This document shows positions 16,297 through 25,199 of a stretch of DNA of 64,000 nt, one piece after another; position 1 is the first letter of the stretch, and every line of letters starts with the position of its first letter. Origin of the DNA: JBAOHV01 sp964450685 (GTDB lineage: Bacteria; Actinomycetota; Acidimicrobiia; Acidimicrobiales; Microtrichaceae); assembly GCA_964450685.1 (NCBI GenBank), contig CAYVDN010000002.1, positions 56,433-120,432 of the forward strand, written 5' to 3'. The notes beneath the pieces are model-generated. The model was not told the DNA's origin, ran no database searches, and saw nothing but the letters and a program-made list of their open reading frames with translations. The translations under genes were made by a program, and so were the position numbers.

Positions 16297-18593
16297 GCGA
16301 GCGGGACGGCGTTGCCATGGTCCGCGGGCGAGCGCTGCTGGCCGCCGAGGTGGGGCTGCTCGTCCTGGCACTAGGTGTCGTCACGTCCTTCAACCGGGTC
16401 TTCGTCGGGTGGTCCTGGTGGGTCCCGCTGGCCGTTCCCGTCGCTGCCGCCTGGGCGCTGACGATCTCGGTTCGTCGGCTCCGCATCGCCCCGTTGCCGG
16501 CCACGGCGCTGCAACTCGTCTCGGCTGTGCTGGTGATCGGATGGGTGTTCCTGGCGGAGCACATGCGCTGGGGGCTCCCCACCCCGACCGTCCTGAAAGA
16601 AGCTGTCGAGCACGTCCGAACCGACTTCGCGCTGTTCGCCGACCTGATCGCCCCGGTTCCTGCCAGCACCGGATTCCTGTTGGGCATCGCGGCAGCGATG
16701 TGGGTCATGGTCGTGTTCGCCGACATCGCTGCGGTCAGATTCCGCGCCCCGGCGCAGGCCGCACTTCCTTACGCGGCATTGTTCGTCGCGGTCGGGCTCC
16801 TGCCACACGGGACGGGGATGTCGACCGCTTCGACAGTGATGGCTGTGTCGCTCGCCCTCTTCGCAGCGACCCAGCGCGGCCTGGCGGCGAGCGAGTTCCG
16901 CTGGGTGGCCGGCCGGGTCGCGGCCGGCACGACAGCCGTCGTCGCCACCACTCTGGTAGTCGGTCTCGTGGCGGTCGCCGGCGGGGCTCTCGGCGGTCGG
17001 CTGCTGCCCGGCGGCGACGAACCGGTTCTCGACCTGCGCGGCTACGCGCGCCGGGACGACCGCCGGACGATCATCAGCCCGTTCGTCACCATCCGTTCGA
17101 TGCTCGGCGAAAGGTCGAACGAGGTGATGTTCCGGGTCGAGGCGACCGCGCCGTCGTACTGGCGACTAACCGCTCTCGAGCGATACGACCCCACCCAGGA
17201 CATATGGGTGTCGCGCGGGAATTACCGTCCGGTCGACGGCACCCTCGCCTCCGTGCTCGACCCCGCTCTCCCCACGTCGTCACTTATGCAGGTGTTCCGC
17301 GTCGAGGGGCTCAGCGCCGGTTGGCTTCCTGCCGCCTACGCCCCGGCCGAGATAGACGCCCAGGGCGAGGTTCGCTACAACAGCAGTTCGGCGTCGCTCC
17401 TACGTAGCGAGGATTCCGACGATGACCAACCATTCGAGTACGAGCTGCGCTCCGAAGTCCCCGCGTTTGCCGGGGCCCTGGACGACCTCGGCAGCGAATC
17501 ACCCGATGACCTGGATCCGGAGCTGACACGGGCGATCGACCTGGCCCCATCGGTCAGCGAAGCGGTGGACGAGGCGTTCGCGATGGCTGCCGAGCTGAGT
17601 GGGGTCGACACTCCCGATCAGATCGAGACGCTGCTGATAATCCAGGACTGGTTCCGGTTGGGATTCAGCTACGACGACACGGTCGACTACTCCGACGCGG
17701 ACGACCCCCTGGCCGCGTTCATCGAGGACCGGCGCGGGTTCTGTCAGCAGTTCTCGTCGGCGTTCGCGCTGCTGGCCCGCAGCCTCGGTCTGCCGAGCAG
17801 GGTTGCGGTCGGCTTCACCCCAGGTGACGCTCGGGAGATCGAGGGCGCCGACGGCGACGACGGGACCGTCGAGTACGTGGTCCGTGGCCGCCATGCCCAC
17901 GCCTGGCCCGAGGTCTACCTGAACGGGGCGGGCTGGGTGCCATTCGAGCCGACGCCACAGCGCGGCGATCCCCAGGGTGAGGACCACACCGGGGTCGCGG
18001 CCGCCCAGGCCCCACCACCCGCATCAGAGGCGACGACGACCACGGTGGAGGTTTCCGACGAGCCGTCGTCCACGTCCACCACCGAGGTCACGCAGGCACC
18101 ACTTCCTGAGCAGGTCGGGGCCGACCCGGAGGGAACCGACCCCGACTCCGCACCCGGGTCCACGACCGATCCGACCGGCGCTCAGACCAGGATCGTGTTC
18201 GTCGCTCTGGCAGTCGCAGCAGCCGTCGTTGTCACCGTCGTCCTCAGGCGACGGCTCTCACGCCACCGGAGCGCAGACGGGCCACGCGAGCGGGTCGCCC
18301 GCGCATGGACCTCGACGCTGAGCAGCCTCGCCCGCTCAGGCCGGCGACCGTCGGCGGGTGACACCCCGGTCGACTTCGCCAGACGTGTCGACGCCGAACT
18401 CGGCGAGATTCTGCTTCCGCTGGCGACGATCGAGACGCGACGACGGTTCGGACCCGGAATCCCGACGGAGGAGGACGCCGCACGCGCTGACGTCCACGCG
18501 GCGAAGGTCGAGCAGGTCCTGCGGGAGAGCGGTGTCAGGCGTCGTCGTCGGGGCGGCGCAGGCGGTCCTTGGCCTTCGTCCCGACATCGTTGA
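16293..18593 (+). CDS. TgpA-like transmembrane transglutaminase
   Basis: A 766-residue membrane protein with a cluster of about six N-terminal hydrophobic segments, a large extracytoplasmic transglutaminase-like domain, a low-complexity Ser/Thr/Pro linker, one more membrane segment (VFVALAVAAAVVVTVVL) and a C-terminal cytoplasmic DUF4129-like tail. The catalytic region reads GFCQQFSSAFA (Cys), GRHAHAWPEVYL (His) and WVPFEPTP, where Glu replaces the usual Asp, as is common in actinobacterial homologues. The role is probably envelope protein processing. Its 3' end overlaps the convergent DUF3040 gene by 59 bases. Confidence 0.9.
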   Translation: MSERDGVAMVRGRALLAAEVGLLVLALGVVTSFNRVFVGWSWWVPLAVPVAAAWALTISVRRLRIAPLPATALQLVSAVLVIGWVFLAEHMRWGLPTPTVLKEAVEHVRTDFALFADLIAPVPASTGFLLGIAAAMWVMVVFADIAAVRFRAPAQAALPYAALFVAVGLLPHGTGMSTASTVMAVSLALFAATQRGLAASEFRWVAGRVAAGTTAVVATTLVVGLVAVAGGALGGRLLPGGDEPVLDLRGYARRDDRRTIISPFVTIRSMLGERSNEVMFRVEATAPSYWRLTALERYDPTQDIWVSRGNYRPVDGTLASVLDPALPTSSLMQVFRVEGLSAGWLPAAYAPAEIDAQGEVRYNSSSASLLRSEDSDDDQPFEYELRSEVPAFAGALDDLGSESPDDLDPELTRAIDLAPSVSEAVDEAFAMAAELSGVDTPDQIETLLIIQDWFRLGFSYDDTVDYSDADDPLAAFIEDRRGFCQQFSSAFALLARSLGLPSRVAVGFTPGDAREIEGADGDDGTVEYVVRGRHAHAWPEVYLNGAGWVPFEPTPQRGDPQGEDHTGVAAAQAPPPASEATTTTVEVSDEPSSTSTTEVTQAPLPEQVGADPEGTDPDSAPGSTTDPTGAQTRIVFVALAVAAAVVVTVVLRRRLSRHRSADGPRERVARAWTSTLSSLARSGRRPSAGDTPVDFARRVDAELGEILLPLATIETRRRFGPGIPTEEDAARADVHAAKVEQVLRESGVRRRRRGGAGGPWPSSRHR

Positions 18594-18918
18594 AGTAGCC
18601 CCTGAGACCGCCGCCGCGCAGCGCCTGGGTGGCCTCGTTCATACCGGCACGCCCGAGCCGTCGGGCGTTCGACTCCACGAACACCGCAGCCGCCACCATC
18701 GCCAGGAAGCCGACGAAGGCAGCCAGGTGACTGACGGCGAGCAGGACGATGGTGAGAACCAGCGCCGCCACCAGAGCCGTCAGCCCCCACTTGAGCTTCC
18801 GCAGTGCGTCCGAGTAGACGGTCGTGGACCCGACCTGCCGCGCCAGGTCGGGGTCTGTGGCGCGCAAGTTCGCCTCTATCTCACCAAGGATCCGCTGCTC
18901 CTCTTCTGACAGAGGCAT
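18535..18918 (-). CDS. DUF3040 membrane protein
   Basis: A 127-residue protein that starts with the DUF3040 signature MPLSEEEQRILGEIEANL, followed by LARQVG. Two adjacent hydrophobic segments (about 45-63 and 65-81) and a basic/acidic tail (KAKDRLRRPDDDA) follow. DUF3040 proteins are typical of Actinomycetota and of unknown function. A GAGGGGGTG ribosome site precedes ATG 18918. The last 59 bases are antisense to the end of the transglutaminase gene. Confidence 0.9.
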   Translation of the reverse strand: MPLSEEEQRILGEIEANLRATDPDLARQVGSTTVYSDALRKLKWGLTALVAALVLTIVLLAVSHLAAFVGFLAMVAAAVFVESNARRLGRAGMNEATQALRGGGLRGYFNDVGTKAKDRLRRPDDDA

Positions 18919-18994
18919 CAGCACACACCCCCTCGGTACTGCGACCCGCACCCGGCGAACGCTCGACGGCCTGCCCAACACATGATCCCACACC

Positions 18995-20344
18995 CTATCC
19001 GGATGATCCACGGGCTGGCCGGTCGGTGTCGGAATTTCCGGCTTCGTCCACCACCGGCACCCTGTCGACGCCCTGGTCGGGTCCCCACTGCGCTGAAGCG
19101 GATCGCTCGGCGCGTCCAGCCAGTCGGGCGGGACGTATCAGCGCGTCGCCGAAACGGCCACGTATCGCATCGACTGCCTGGTTGGCCGCGTCCCAGGTCT
19201 CGCCGCGCTCTGCCGGGCGGTTGCCGCCGCCTTCACCGGACGCATCGAAACCCAAGCTCAGCTGCTCGAGCTCGTCGGCCTCGACGAGGTTCTGTGCACC
19301 GACTCCGACGAGTCTCACCCCGCGGCCCGGGCCGACTCTCTCGAGCAGCGTCCACGCGGCTTCCAGCAGCTCGTTTCCCCGATCCGTCGCCGAATCCAGC
19401 GTCATCGAGCGGGTCAGGGTCGTGAAGTCGCCGTAGCGGACCTTCAGCTGCACGGTGCGCCCCTTGAGCGTCCGGCGGCGGAGCCGGAAGGCCACCGCGT
19501 CGCACATTCGGACCAGTTCGGGGCGGAGTTGGTCGAGAGTCACCAGATCCACTGCGAAGGTCTCTTCGTGGCTGATGGACTTGGGGACCCTGTCGGCCAC
19601 TACCTCCCGGCCATCGCGACCGTCCGCGAGCGCGCTGAGGTGCTCGGCCGCACCAGCGCCGAGACTCGCGCGGAGAGCAGCGAACGGGGTCCGCGACAAC
19701 TCACCGACCGTCGTGATGCCGAGTCGTTCGAGCTTCGCGAGGGTCTTCGGGCCGACGCCCCACAGATCCCCGACCGGCAGCGGGTGCAGGAAGTCCAGCT
19801 CGGTACCGGCCGGGACCACGTGCACACCGGTGCCTTCAACCGGTCCGGTCCGGCTGGGACGGGGCTTTGCGCTGTTGGTCGCCAGCTTGGCGAGGAACTT
19901 GTTGGACGCGACGCCGATCGAGCACGAGAGCGACTCTGCTTCTCTCACAGCGACGCGCAGGTCATGGGCGACCCGGGCAGGCGGACCGAGCCGCCTCGCG
20001 GTTCCCGTGATGTCGAGAAAGGCCTCATCCAGACTGAGCGGCTCGACGAGCGGGGTGATGGTGGCGAACAGCCCCATCAGCCGGGCTGACACCTCTGAGT
20101 AGTGCGGGTGATCCCCTGGGAGGAACACCGCATCAGGGCACAGCCGCCGTGCTCGGACCGCAGGCATGGCCGAGTACACCCCGTAACTGCGCGCCTCGTA
20201 CGAAGCGGCTGCGACGACTCCACGCGAGCCTGACCCTCCGACCACGACGGGGCGACCCCGCAGTTCGGGATGGCGGAGCAGCTCGACGGACGCGAAGAAC
20301 GCGTCCATGTCCACGTGCAGGATCGTGCGGTCCGGAGCCACCAC
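18995..20344 (-). CDS. dinB: DNA polymerase IV (Y family)
   Basis: Translesion DNA polymerase, 449 residues. The catalytic palm shows HVDMDAFFASVE at residues 10-21 and LSLDEAFLDITG near 105-116. The fingers/thumb have SCSIGVASNKFLAKLATNSAKP, and the helix-hairpin-helix is LWGVGPKTLAKLERLGITT. The little-finger domain follows (KSISHEETF). The long C-terminal tail has no beta-clamp motif that I can name with confidence; the best candidate is EQLSLGF. It follows the NUDIX gene by 24 bases on the same strand, and a GGGAGG site precedes the GTG start. Confidence 0.94.
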   Translation of the reverse strand: MVAPDRTILHVDMDAFFASVELLRHPELRGRPVVVGGSGSRGVVAAASYEARSYGVYSAMPAVRARRLCPDAVFLPGDHPHYSEVSARLMGLFATITPLVEPLSLDEAFLDITGTARRLGPPARVAHDLRVAVREAESLSCSIGVASNKFLAKLATNSAKPRPSRTGPVEGTGVHVVPAGTELDFLHPLPVGDLWGVGPKTLAKLERLGITTVGELSRTPFAALRASLGAGAAEHLSALADGRDGREVVADRVPKSISHEETFAVDLVTLDQLRPELVRMCDAVAFRLRRRTLKGRTVQLKVRYGDFTTLTRSMTLDSATDRGNELLEAAWTLLERVGPGRGVRLVGVGAQNLVEADELEQLSLGFDASGEGGGNRPAERGETWDAANQAVDAIRGRFGDALIRPARLAGRAERSASAQWGPDQGVDRVPVVDEAGNSDTDRPARGSSG

Positions 20345-20368
20345 CCAAGCCTCCCACGGACCGCTGCG

Positions 20369-20968
20369 TCAACCGCCTCGGAGCCGGTTGACGGCCAGCT
20401 CGGTTTGGCGTTCTCCCAGGATCTCGTAGCGGAAGGGATCGAGCACCGCTTCGCGATCAACCAGCCATTCGAGCAATGGCTCGCGCACCCACGGATGAGC
20501 GTCGACCAGTCGCTCACCGCAGGTGGTCGCGTCCACCCAAGCGGCACCGACGACTATGCCGTCGGGATCTGCACCCACCGCCAACTCGCCGGTCACCTCG
20601 ACCGCGCGATGGACCTCCACCCGCAGACGCCAGCCAAGGCCGGGTGCCTCGGCGACGATCTCATAGACCGGGCCACTCCAGGTCACGACCTCGAGGCCGG
20701 TCTCCTCGCGGACCTCGCGGGTCAGGCCGAACACCAGGTCCTCGCCCTCATCGATCACCCCACCCGGCGGGGTCCAGTCGACGAGACCACCACGACGGCG
20801 GTTCTCCACCAGCAGGACAGCGGCCGGGTCGCCGGCGTCACCGGAGGCCCCTGCGATCGAAGCGGATTCGATTACGGCACCCCCGACCAACCAGTCACGC
20901 ACGGTCACGAGTCTGCCAAACACCATCGGCGCAGGTCGGCAACGTCTGTCGGTCGCCTCATCGGACAT
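20369..20968 (-). CDS. NUDIX hydrolase
   Basis: A 199-residue NUDIX-superfamily protein. The box reads PPGGVIDEGE with REVREETGL and lies in the first half. The C-terminal half is extended by an acidic region that ends RYEILGERQTELAVNRLRGG. The pairing with dinB fits nucleotide-pool or damage-related work, but the substrate cannot be inferred. The ATG at 20968 is chosen. It is divergent from the beta-helix lipoprotein gene, with 67 bases between the two starts. Confidence 0.85.
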   Translation of the reverse strand: MSDEATDRRCRPAPMVFGRLVTVRDWLVGGAVIESASIAGASGDAGDPAAVLLVENRRRGGLVDWTPPGGVIDEGEDLVFGLTREVREETGLEVVTWSGPVYEIVAEAPGLGWRLRVEVHRAVEVTGELAVGADPDGIVVGAAWVDATTCGERLVDAHPWVREPLLEWLVDREAVLDPFRYEILGERQTELAVNRLRGG

Positions 20969-21035
20969 GGTGCATGATGGACTCCTGATCGTGGCACTCG
21001 CAGCCGACGCGTGTGCCAGGACGAAGGGGGTGGCG

Positions 21036-22472
21036 ATGGAACGCCGCGGCAAGGGGATCATCTACGTGCTGCTCGCAGTCGTGGCGGCATTGGCACTGCT
21101 CGCGAGCGCCTGTGGTGACTCCGACAGCACGGATGAGGGTGATGACGGCGACAGCGCCACGATCCAGGTACCCGAGGATCACCCCACGATCCAGGGAGCG
21201 GTCGACGCAGCCGACCCCGGCGACCTGGTGTTGATCAGTCCGGGTGTCTACAACGAGGCCATCAAGGTCACCACCGAGGACCTCACGATCCGCGGGCTCG
21301 ACCGCAACGAGGTGATCCTCGACGGGGAGTTCGAGCTCGACAACGGGATCTTCGTCGTCGAGGCCGACGGCGTGGCGGTCGAGAACATGACCGCCCGCAA
21401 CTACACGTCCAACGGCTTCTACTGGACGGGAGTCGAGGGCTACCGGGGCAGCTACCTGACCGCCTACCGCAACGGCGACTACGGCATCTACGCGTTCGAC
21501 TCCGTCAAGGGGCAGTTCGACAACTCGCTCGGCTCGGGAAGCCCGGACGCCGGCTTCTACATCGGCGAGTGCTACCCCTGCACGGCGGTGATCGACAACG
21601 TCGTGTCGGAGTACAACGGTCTGGGCTACTCAGGCACCAACTCGGGCGGCGACCTCTACATCGTCAACTCGACGTTCCGGCACAACCGTGCCGGGATCGT
21701 GCCCAACAGCGGCAGCTACGAGCTGTGCTACCCCGGCCGTGAGAACACGATCGTCGGCAACCTCGTTCACGACAACAACGAGGACGAGAACCCGGCGATC
21801 GATGTGGCGCTGCTGGCGCACGGCAACGGGATCCTGGTGGCCGGCAGCGTCCGCAACGTGATCGAGCGGAACAGGGTCTGGAACCACGACCGGACAGGTA
21901 TCGGGCTCGTGCCGTTCCCCGAGGAGGACGCGAGCGACCTGGCACCGGACAAGAGCGAGTGGGAGACGAGCTGCGAGGACACCCACGACGTCGAGGTCCC
22001 GCCGATCCCCGAGGAGGACTGCAAGTCGGTCGACGGCCTGCTCGAAGGCTGCGTCGTGTTCTGGAACCCGTTCGAGAACCGGGTGGTGGGCAACGTCGTC
22101 GAGGCCTCTGGCGCGGCTGACCTGGCCGTGGGCACCCTGGACCTGCTCGGTACGGGCGAGACTACCGACACTCTCGGCAACTGCTTCTCCGGGAACACCT
22201 TCACGACATCCGCGCCAGCCCAGCTGGAGACACTGGCGCCATGCGAGGGCACGGGCAGCGGCGACTGGAACGCCGGCGCCCTGGACCTGCTGGGTCTGCT
22301 GGGTCAGCCGGCCGAGGCCCCACCGAAGGACACCTACAAGTCGACCCCCGTCCCCGAACCGCAGGAGAACATGCCCGACGCAGAGACAGCGCCGGCCCGG
22401 CCGGCGACCGACGTCCCCTACGCGGTGGACGTGGCGTCGATCGAGGTGCCGGCCAAGCCCGCCGGGACGTGA
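21036..22472 (+). CDS. Right-handed beta-helix lipoprotein (NosD/pectate-lyase fold)
   Basis: A 478-residue secreted lipoprotein. A hydrophobic signal ends in LLASAC with the lipid-bearing Cys at about 26, then an acidic linker (GDSDSTDEGDDGDS). The body opens with VPEDHPTIQGAVDAADPGD and GVYNEAIKV, the standard start of parallel beta-helix repeats, and continues with many Asn-rich turns (NTIVGNLVHDNN, NVIERNRVWNHDRTGIGL). Four Cys (two in IGECYPC) may form disulfides. The activity is unknown; it is probably a cell-surface carbohydrate-binding or lyase-like protein. An AAGGGGGTG ribosome site precedes ATG 21036. Confidence 0.88.
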   Translation: MERRGKGIIYVLLAVVAALALLASACGDSDSTDEGDDGDSATIQVPEDHPTIQGAVDAADPGDLVLISPGVYNEAIKVTTEDLTIRGLDRNEVILDGEFELDNGIFVVEADGVAVENMTARNYTSNGFYWTGVEGYRGSYLTAYRNGDYGIYAFDSVKGQFDNSLGSGSPDAGFYIGECYPCTAVIDNVVSEYNGLGYSGTNSGGDLYIVNSTFRHNRAGIVPNSGSYELCYPGRENTIVGNLVHDNNEDENPAIDVALLAHGNGILVAGSVRNVIERNRVWNHDRTGIGLVPFPEEDASDLAPDKSEWETSCEDTHDVEVPPIPEEDCKSVDGLLEGCVVFWNPFENRVVGNVVEASGAADLAVGTLDLLGTGETTDTLGNCFSGNTFTTSAPAQLETLAPCEGTGSGDWNAGALDLLGLLGQPAEAPPKDTYKSTPVPEPQENMPDAETAPARPATDVPYAVDVASIEVPAKPAGT

Positions 22473-22495
22473 CGGACCCACGAAAAGGCAGATCC

Positions 22496-23467
22496 ATGCT
22501 CCGGGTGGCCGTCGCGCTCGTCGCGACGGCCACCGTCGCGCTGGCTGGGACGGCCTGCACTGACGGACCCGACCCACTGGCGGTCGATGGCACGCCGGCG
22601 ACCTCTCCTGACGGTTCGCCGGGCGCAGCGGACCCGACGGAGGTGGCCCCGACCGAAGGGGCAGCGGCGCCAGCGCGCCACCTGGGGCCACAAGGCACCG
22701 TCGGACAGTTCGTCGTCGAGTGCACCTACAGCCACTCGGCCCCCGACGACCCGATCGTCTACCCCGGCGAGTCAGGGATGTCGCACCAGCACGACTTCTT
22801 CGGCAACGTCACAACGGACGCGGATTCGACGCTCACATCACTCCTCGCCGGCGGTACGACGTGCCAGAACCAGCTGGACACCGCCGCCTACTGGGCGCCG
22901 ACGCTGTACGACCACGGCCAGGCGGTCACCCCACGGCTTGGAACCGCCTACTACCGGGCGGCTCCGGGGGTGGACCCCGAGTCGGTTGTCGCATTCCCGC
23001 CCGGGTTCAAGATCATCGCAGGGGACCTGACGGCGACCGAGGACCACCCACGACCGGTCGACATCGCCGGCTGGAGCTGCGGGGTCTCGACACGGCTGTC
23101 GAGTGGACCACCCACCTGCCCGGTCAGCGCTCCCCTGCGTGCCGTGATCACCTTCCCGGACTGCTGGGACGGAAGGAACATCGACAGCAGCGACCACCGC
23201 TCCCACATGGCCAACAGCGTCGACGGGCGCTGCCCGACAACACATCCGGTGTCGGTTCCCCAGCTCACGTTCGCGATCACCTACCCGATCTCGGGTACAG
23301 GCCACGAGCTGACACTCGCTTCGGGATCCACCTACGGCATCCACTCCGACTTCGTCAACGCCTGGCACCAGTCCGAACTCGAGAACAAGGTCGAGCTGTG
23401 CATCAACCGCGACGCTGTCTGCGGGCTCTCCTCGAACCGCTCCGAGGACCCGCTGTTCTCAGGCTGA
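22496..23467 (+). CDS. DUF1996 lipoprotein
   Basis: A 323-residue secreted protein with a lipoprotein-type signal ending LAGTAC (Cys about 21), a Pro/Ala/Thr linker and one DUF1996 domain. Family motifs are SHQHDFFGN, YWAPTLYD, YYRAAPG, FPDCWDGRNIDSSDHRSHM and the final GIHSDFVNAWHQ. DUF1996 is common in fungi and actinobacteria and has no established function. The clustered His/Asp residues suggest a metal or carbohydrate site. It follows the beta-helix gene by 23 bases, so the two secreted proteins are probably co-expressed. It ends inside a perfect hairpin shared with the convergent cupredoxin gene. Confidence 0.9.
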   Translation: MLRVAVALVATATVALAGTACTDGPDPLAVDGTPATSPDGSPGAADPTEVAPTEGAAAPARHLGPQGTVGQFVVECTYSHSAPDDPIVYPGESGMSHQHDFFGNVTTDADSTLTSLLAGGTTCQNQLDTAAYWAPTLYDHGQAVTPRLGTAYYRAAPGVDPESVVAFPPGFKIIAGDLTATEDHPRPVDIAGWSCGVSTRLSSGPPTCPVSAPLRAVITFPDCWDGRNIDSSDHRSHMANSVDGRCPTTHPVSVPQLTFAITYPISGTGHELTLASGSTYGIHSDFVNAWHQSELENKVELCINRDAVCGLSSNRSEDPLFSG

Positions 23468-23480
23468 CCCGGCGGTCAGC
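23463..23480. terminator. Bidirectional hairpin between convergent genes
   Basis: GCTGACC-CGGC-GGTCAGC forms a perfect 7-bp stem with a 4-base loop. Each arm contains the TGA stop of the gene reading into it (23465-23467 plus strand, 23478-23476 minus strand). There is no U-tract. A bidirectional terminator is likely. Confidence 0.55.
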
Positions 23481-23934
23481 TCTTCGCCTCGACGCGGATC
23501 CGTCCGTCCATGCCGGCAGTCGCCGTGCCGTGCAGCGAGCAGTAGTACGGATAGAGGTCATCGTCGCCGACCTCCAGCGTCGCCTTGGCACCCGGCTGGA
23601 AGTCCTCGACAGTGATCGTCTCGAACTGGTCCTTCTCGACCGGAACCACGTTGTGGGGGTTTCTGCCGCGGTTCTCGAAGACGACCTTCGTGCCCGGCGA
23701 GACGGTGACGAACTTGGGCTCGAACTTGTTGTCCTTCGCGTCGATGACGATCTCGTCCTTGCCGGTCATGTCGACGAACTCGCTGTCCGCCACGACGGGC
23801 AACTCGGTTGAACCACCTGACGAGTCGTCGCCGCACGACGCGCCGACCGCGACGAGAAGCACTACACCCAGGAACACCGCTGTCGACCTGATGTGGTTTC
23901 GTCCAGCGCGGTCTTGCCGAGTGTGGTTTCGCAT
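23476..23934 (-). CDS. Cupredoxin-domain lipoprotein (plastocyanin-like)
   Basis: A 152-residue secreted type I copper protein. The N-terminal signal ends VGASC (lipid Cys about 34), then a short linker, then a cupredoxin fold. The copper ligands can be read as His in NPHNVV, and Cys, His and Met in YYCSLHGTATAGM. The function is presumably electron transfer or copper binding outside the membrane. No oxidase or other copper gene is adjacent. The ATG at 23934 is supported by a TATTGT -10 box 7 bases upstream. Confidence 0.9.
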   Translation of the reverse strand: MRNHTRQDRAGRNHIRSTAVFLGVVLLVAVGASCGDDSSGGSTELPVVADSEFVDMTGKDEIVIDAKDNKFEPKFVTVSPGTKVVFENRGRNPHNVVPVEKDQFETITVEDFQPGAKATLEVGDDDLYPYYCSLHGTATAGMDGRIRVEAKS

Positions 23935-23941
23935 GAGGTCG

Positions 23942-23947
23942 ACAATA
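23942..23947 (-). promoter_or_regulatory. -10 box of the cupredoxin gene
   Basis: TATTGT on the minus strand, 7 bases before ATG 23934. Of the boxes found, it is one of the closest to TATAAT. Confidence 0.55.
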
Positions 23948-23998
23948 CCGGCGAGCACGCTCCGACCGGAACGGGCGCTGCTGTGACGCACGCCGCTA

Positions 23999-24721
23999 TC
24001 AGTTGCGGACCTGGACCTCGCCCGGGGTTCCGTCGGGCAGACGGTCCTGCACGACGGCGTCACCGATCTCGACAGGAGTGGTGGCAGCAGCCGTGGTGTC
24101 GCTCGACGGAGTGGCGTCGCTGTCGTTGACCAGCAGCAGGACACCAGCCGTCGTCGCGGCGACGACCAGACCGATCGCCGGGATCAGCAGGCGGCCCCGC
24201 AGGCGACGCATCCGCGGCTCGACGACGGCCACCGATTCGACCATCAGCTCCAGGAGCTGGGCCTCGACCTCGTCCGCGGGTCGGCGGAGCGCAGCGCCGA
24301 GCACGTCCATGTCAGGCGTTCGCAGGGTGATCTCGCGCCCCGGTGGGATCTCACGCATCGCGTAGACCATCGCGAGGTAGCGGGCGAGCACGTCGCGTTG
24401 GTGGGCGGCTGCGTCCAGTGCAACCTGGTGTGCGCCCACGGCCAGCACACCCTCGTCGAGATCGATCACCAGGCGGGAGCGTTCGGGGATCAGCTTCGCA
24501 GTGGCGATGCCGTAGAGGTCGGTCAGCATGGCCAGGTCCTGGTCGAGCAGTGGCTTGCGTCCCGTCTCCACCTCGAGCAGCTCGATCGGGTCCCAGTCCT
24601 CGCCCAGCACGTCAGCCGCCTCGGCCAGCGTGTAACCCTGCGCCAGGCGCGCCTCGGCGAGCAACGTCCCCAGACGCTTCGGCGGAAGCAACAGCTCGGC
24701 TGATAGTTCGTCGGTGGTCAT
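23999..24721 (-). CDS. Membrane-anchored HTH protein (RodZ/Xre-like N-terminus)
   Basis: A 240-residue protein. A cytoplasmic Xre-type helix-turn-helix lies near residues 15-60 (LLAEARLAQGYTLAEAADVLG). A middle helical region follows, then a single membrane segment about 178-198 (LLIPAIGLVVAATTAGVLLLV) and a short acidic extracytoplasmic tail. This is the topology of RodZ-like or membrane-bound regulators, but similarity to RodZ beyond the HTH is not visible. A GGAGA ribosome site precedes ATG 24721. Function not assigned. Confidence 0.75.
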   Translation of the reverse strand: MTTDELSAELLLPPKRLGTLLAEARLAQGYTLAEAADVLGEDWDPIELLEVETGRKPLLDQDLAMLTDLYGIATAKLIPERSRLVIDLDEGVLAVGAHQVALDAAAHQRDVLARYLAMVYAMREIPPGREITLRTPDMDVLGAALRRPADEVEAQLLELMVESVAVVEPRMRRLRGRLLIPAIGLVVAATTAGVLLLVNDSDATPSSDTTAAATTPVEIGDAVVQDRLPDGTPGEVQVRN

Positions 24722-24836
24722 CTCGTGTCTCCTGCGGATCGCCCGGTAGCGCATCGGCCTGTACCTGGACAGATCGGTATCTCCTGTTGCGTGCTTGACC
24801 TTTGGGTCCGATCGCGGAGTGGGCAGATACCCCACC

Positions 24837-24842
24837 TAACAT
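24837..24842 (+). promoter_or_regulatory. -10 box of the small membrane protein/IMPase operon
   Basis: TAACAT lies 6 bases before ATG 24849; the message is probably leaderless. Confidence 0.5.
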
Positions 24843-24848
24843 CTTGCG

Positions 24849-25199
24849 ATGGCCGCCTCCCGCCAGAATCGAACGACCCCGCCGGCAGCGACCGCCCAGG
24901 GATCCGACCCGGAGTCCGAGCTCCCGTCGGTCCTGGCCCGGGTCCTGGCGTTCGGCTCGGTCCTGATAGGCGGAGCCGCCGGAGCTCTCATCGGCTATGC
25001 GTTCGCCGAGCTCGGCGGGTTCGAGGGCGCCGCCGTGGGTGCTGTGACCCTTCTCTCAGCACTCATCGGAGCCGGAGGCGTAGCAGTGGTGGCGGTGCTC
25101 ACTCTCCGTGCGTTCGGTGAGTGGCACACAATCCGAGCGACAGGCGACCCGACCGCGGCACGCGGTACTGGTCGTGCCGGCGGCCGGGGCACACCGTGA
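24849..25199 (+). CDS. Small two-segment membrane protein
   Basis: A 116-residue protein of unknown family. A polar N-terminus of about 28 residues is followed by two Gly/Ala-rich hydrophobic segments (about 30-53 and 60-86) joined by FAELGGFEG, and a basic C-terminal tail. Its stop overlaps the GTG start of the IMPase gene (GTGA), so the two are probably translated together. No enzymatic motif is visible. Confidence 0.72.
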   Translation: MAASRQNRTTPPAATAQGSDPESELPSVLARVLAFGSVLIGGAAGALIGYAFAELGGFEGAAVGAVTLLSALIGAGGVAVVAVLTLRAFGEWHTIRATGDPTAARGTGRAGGRGTP

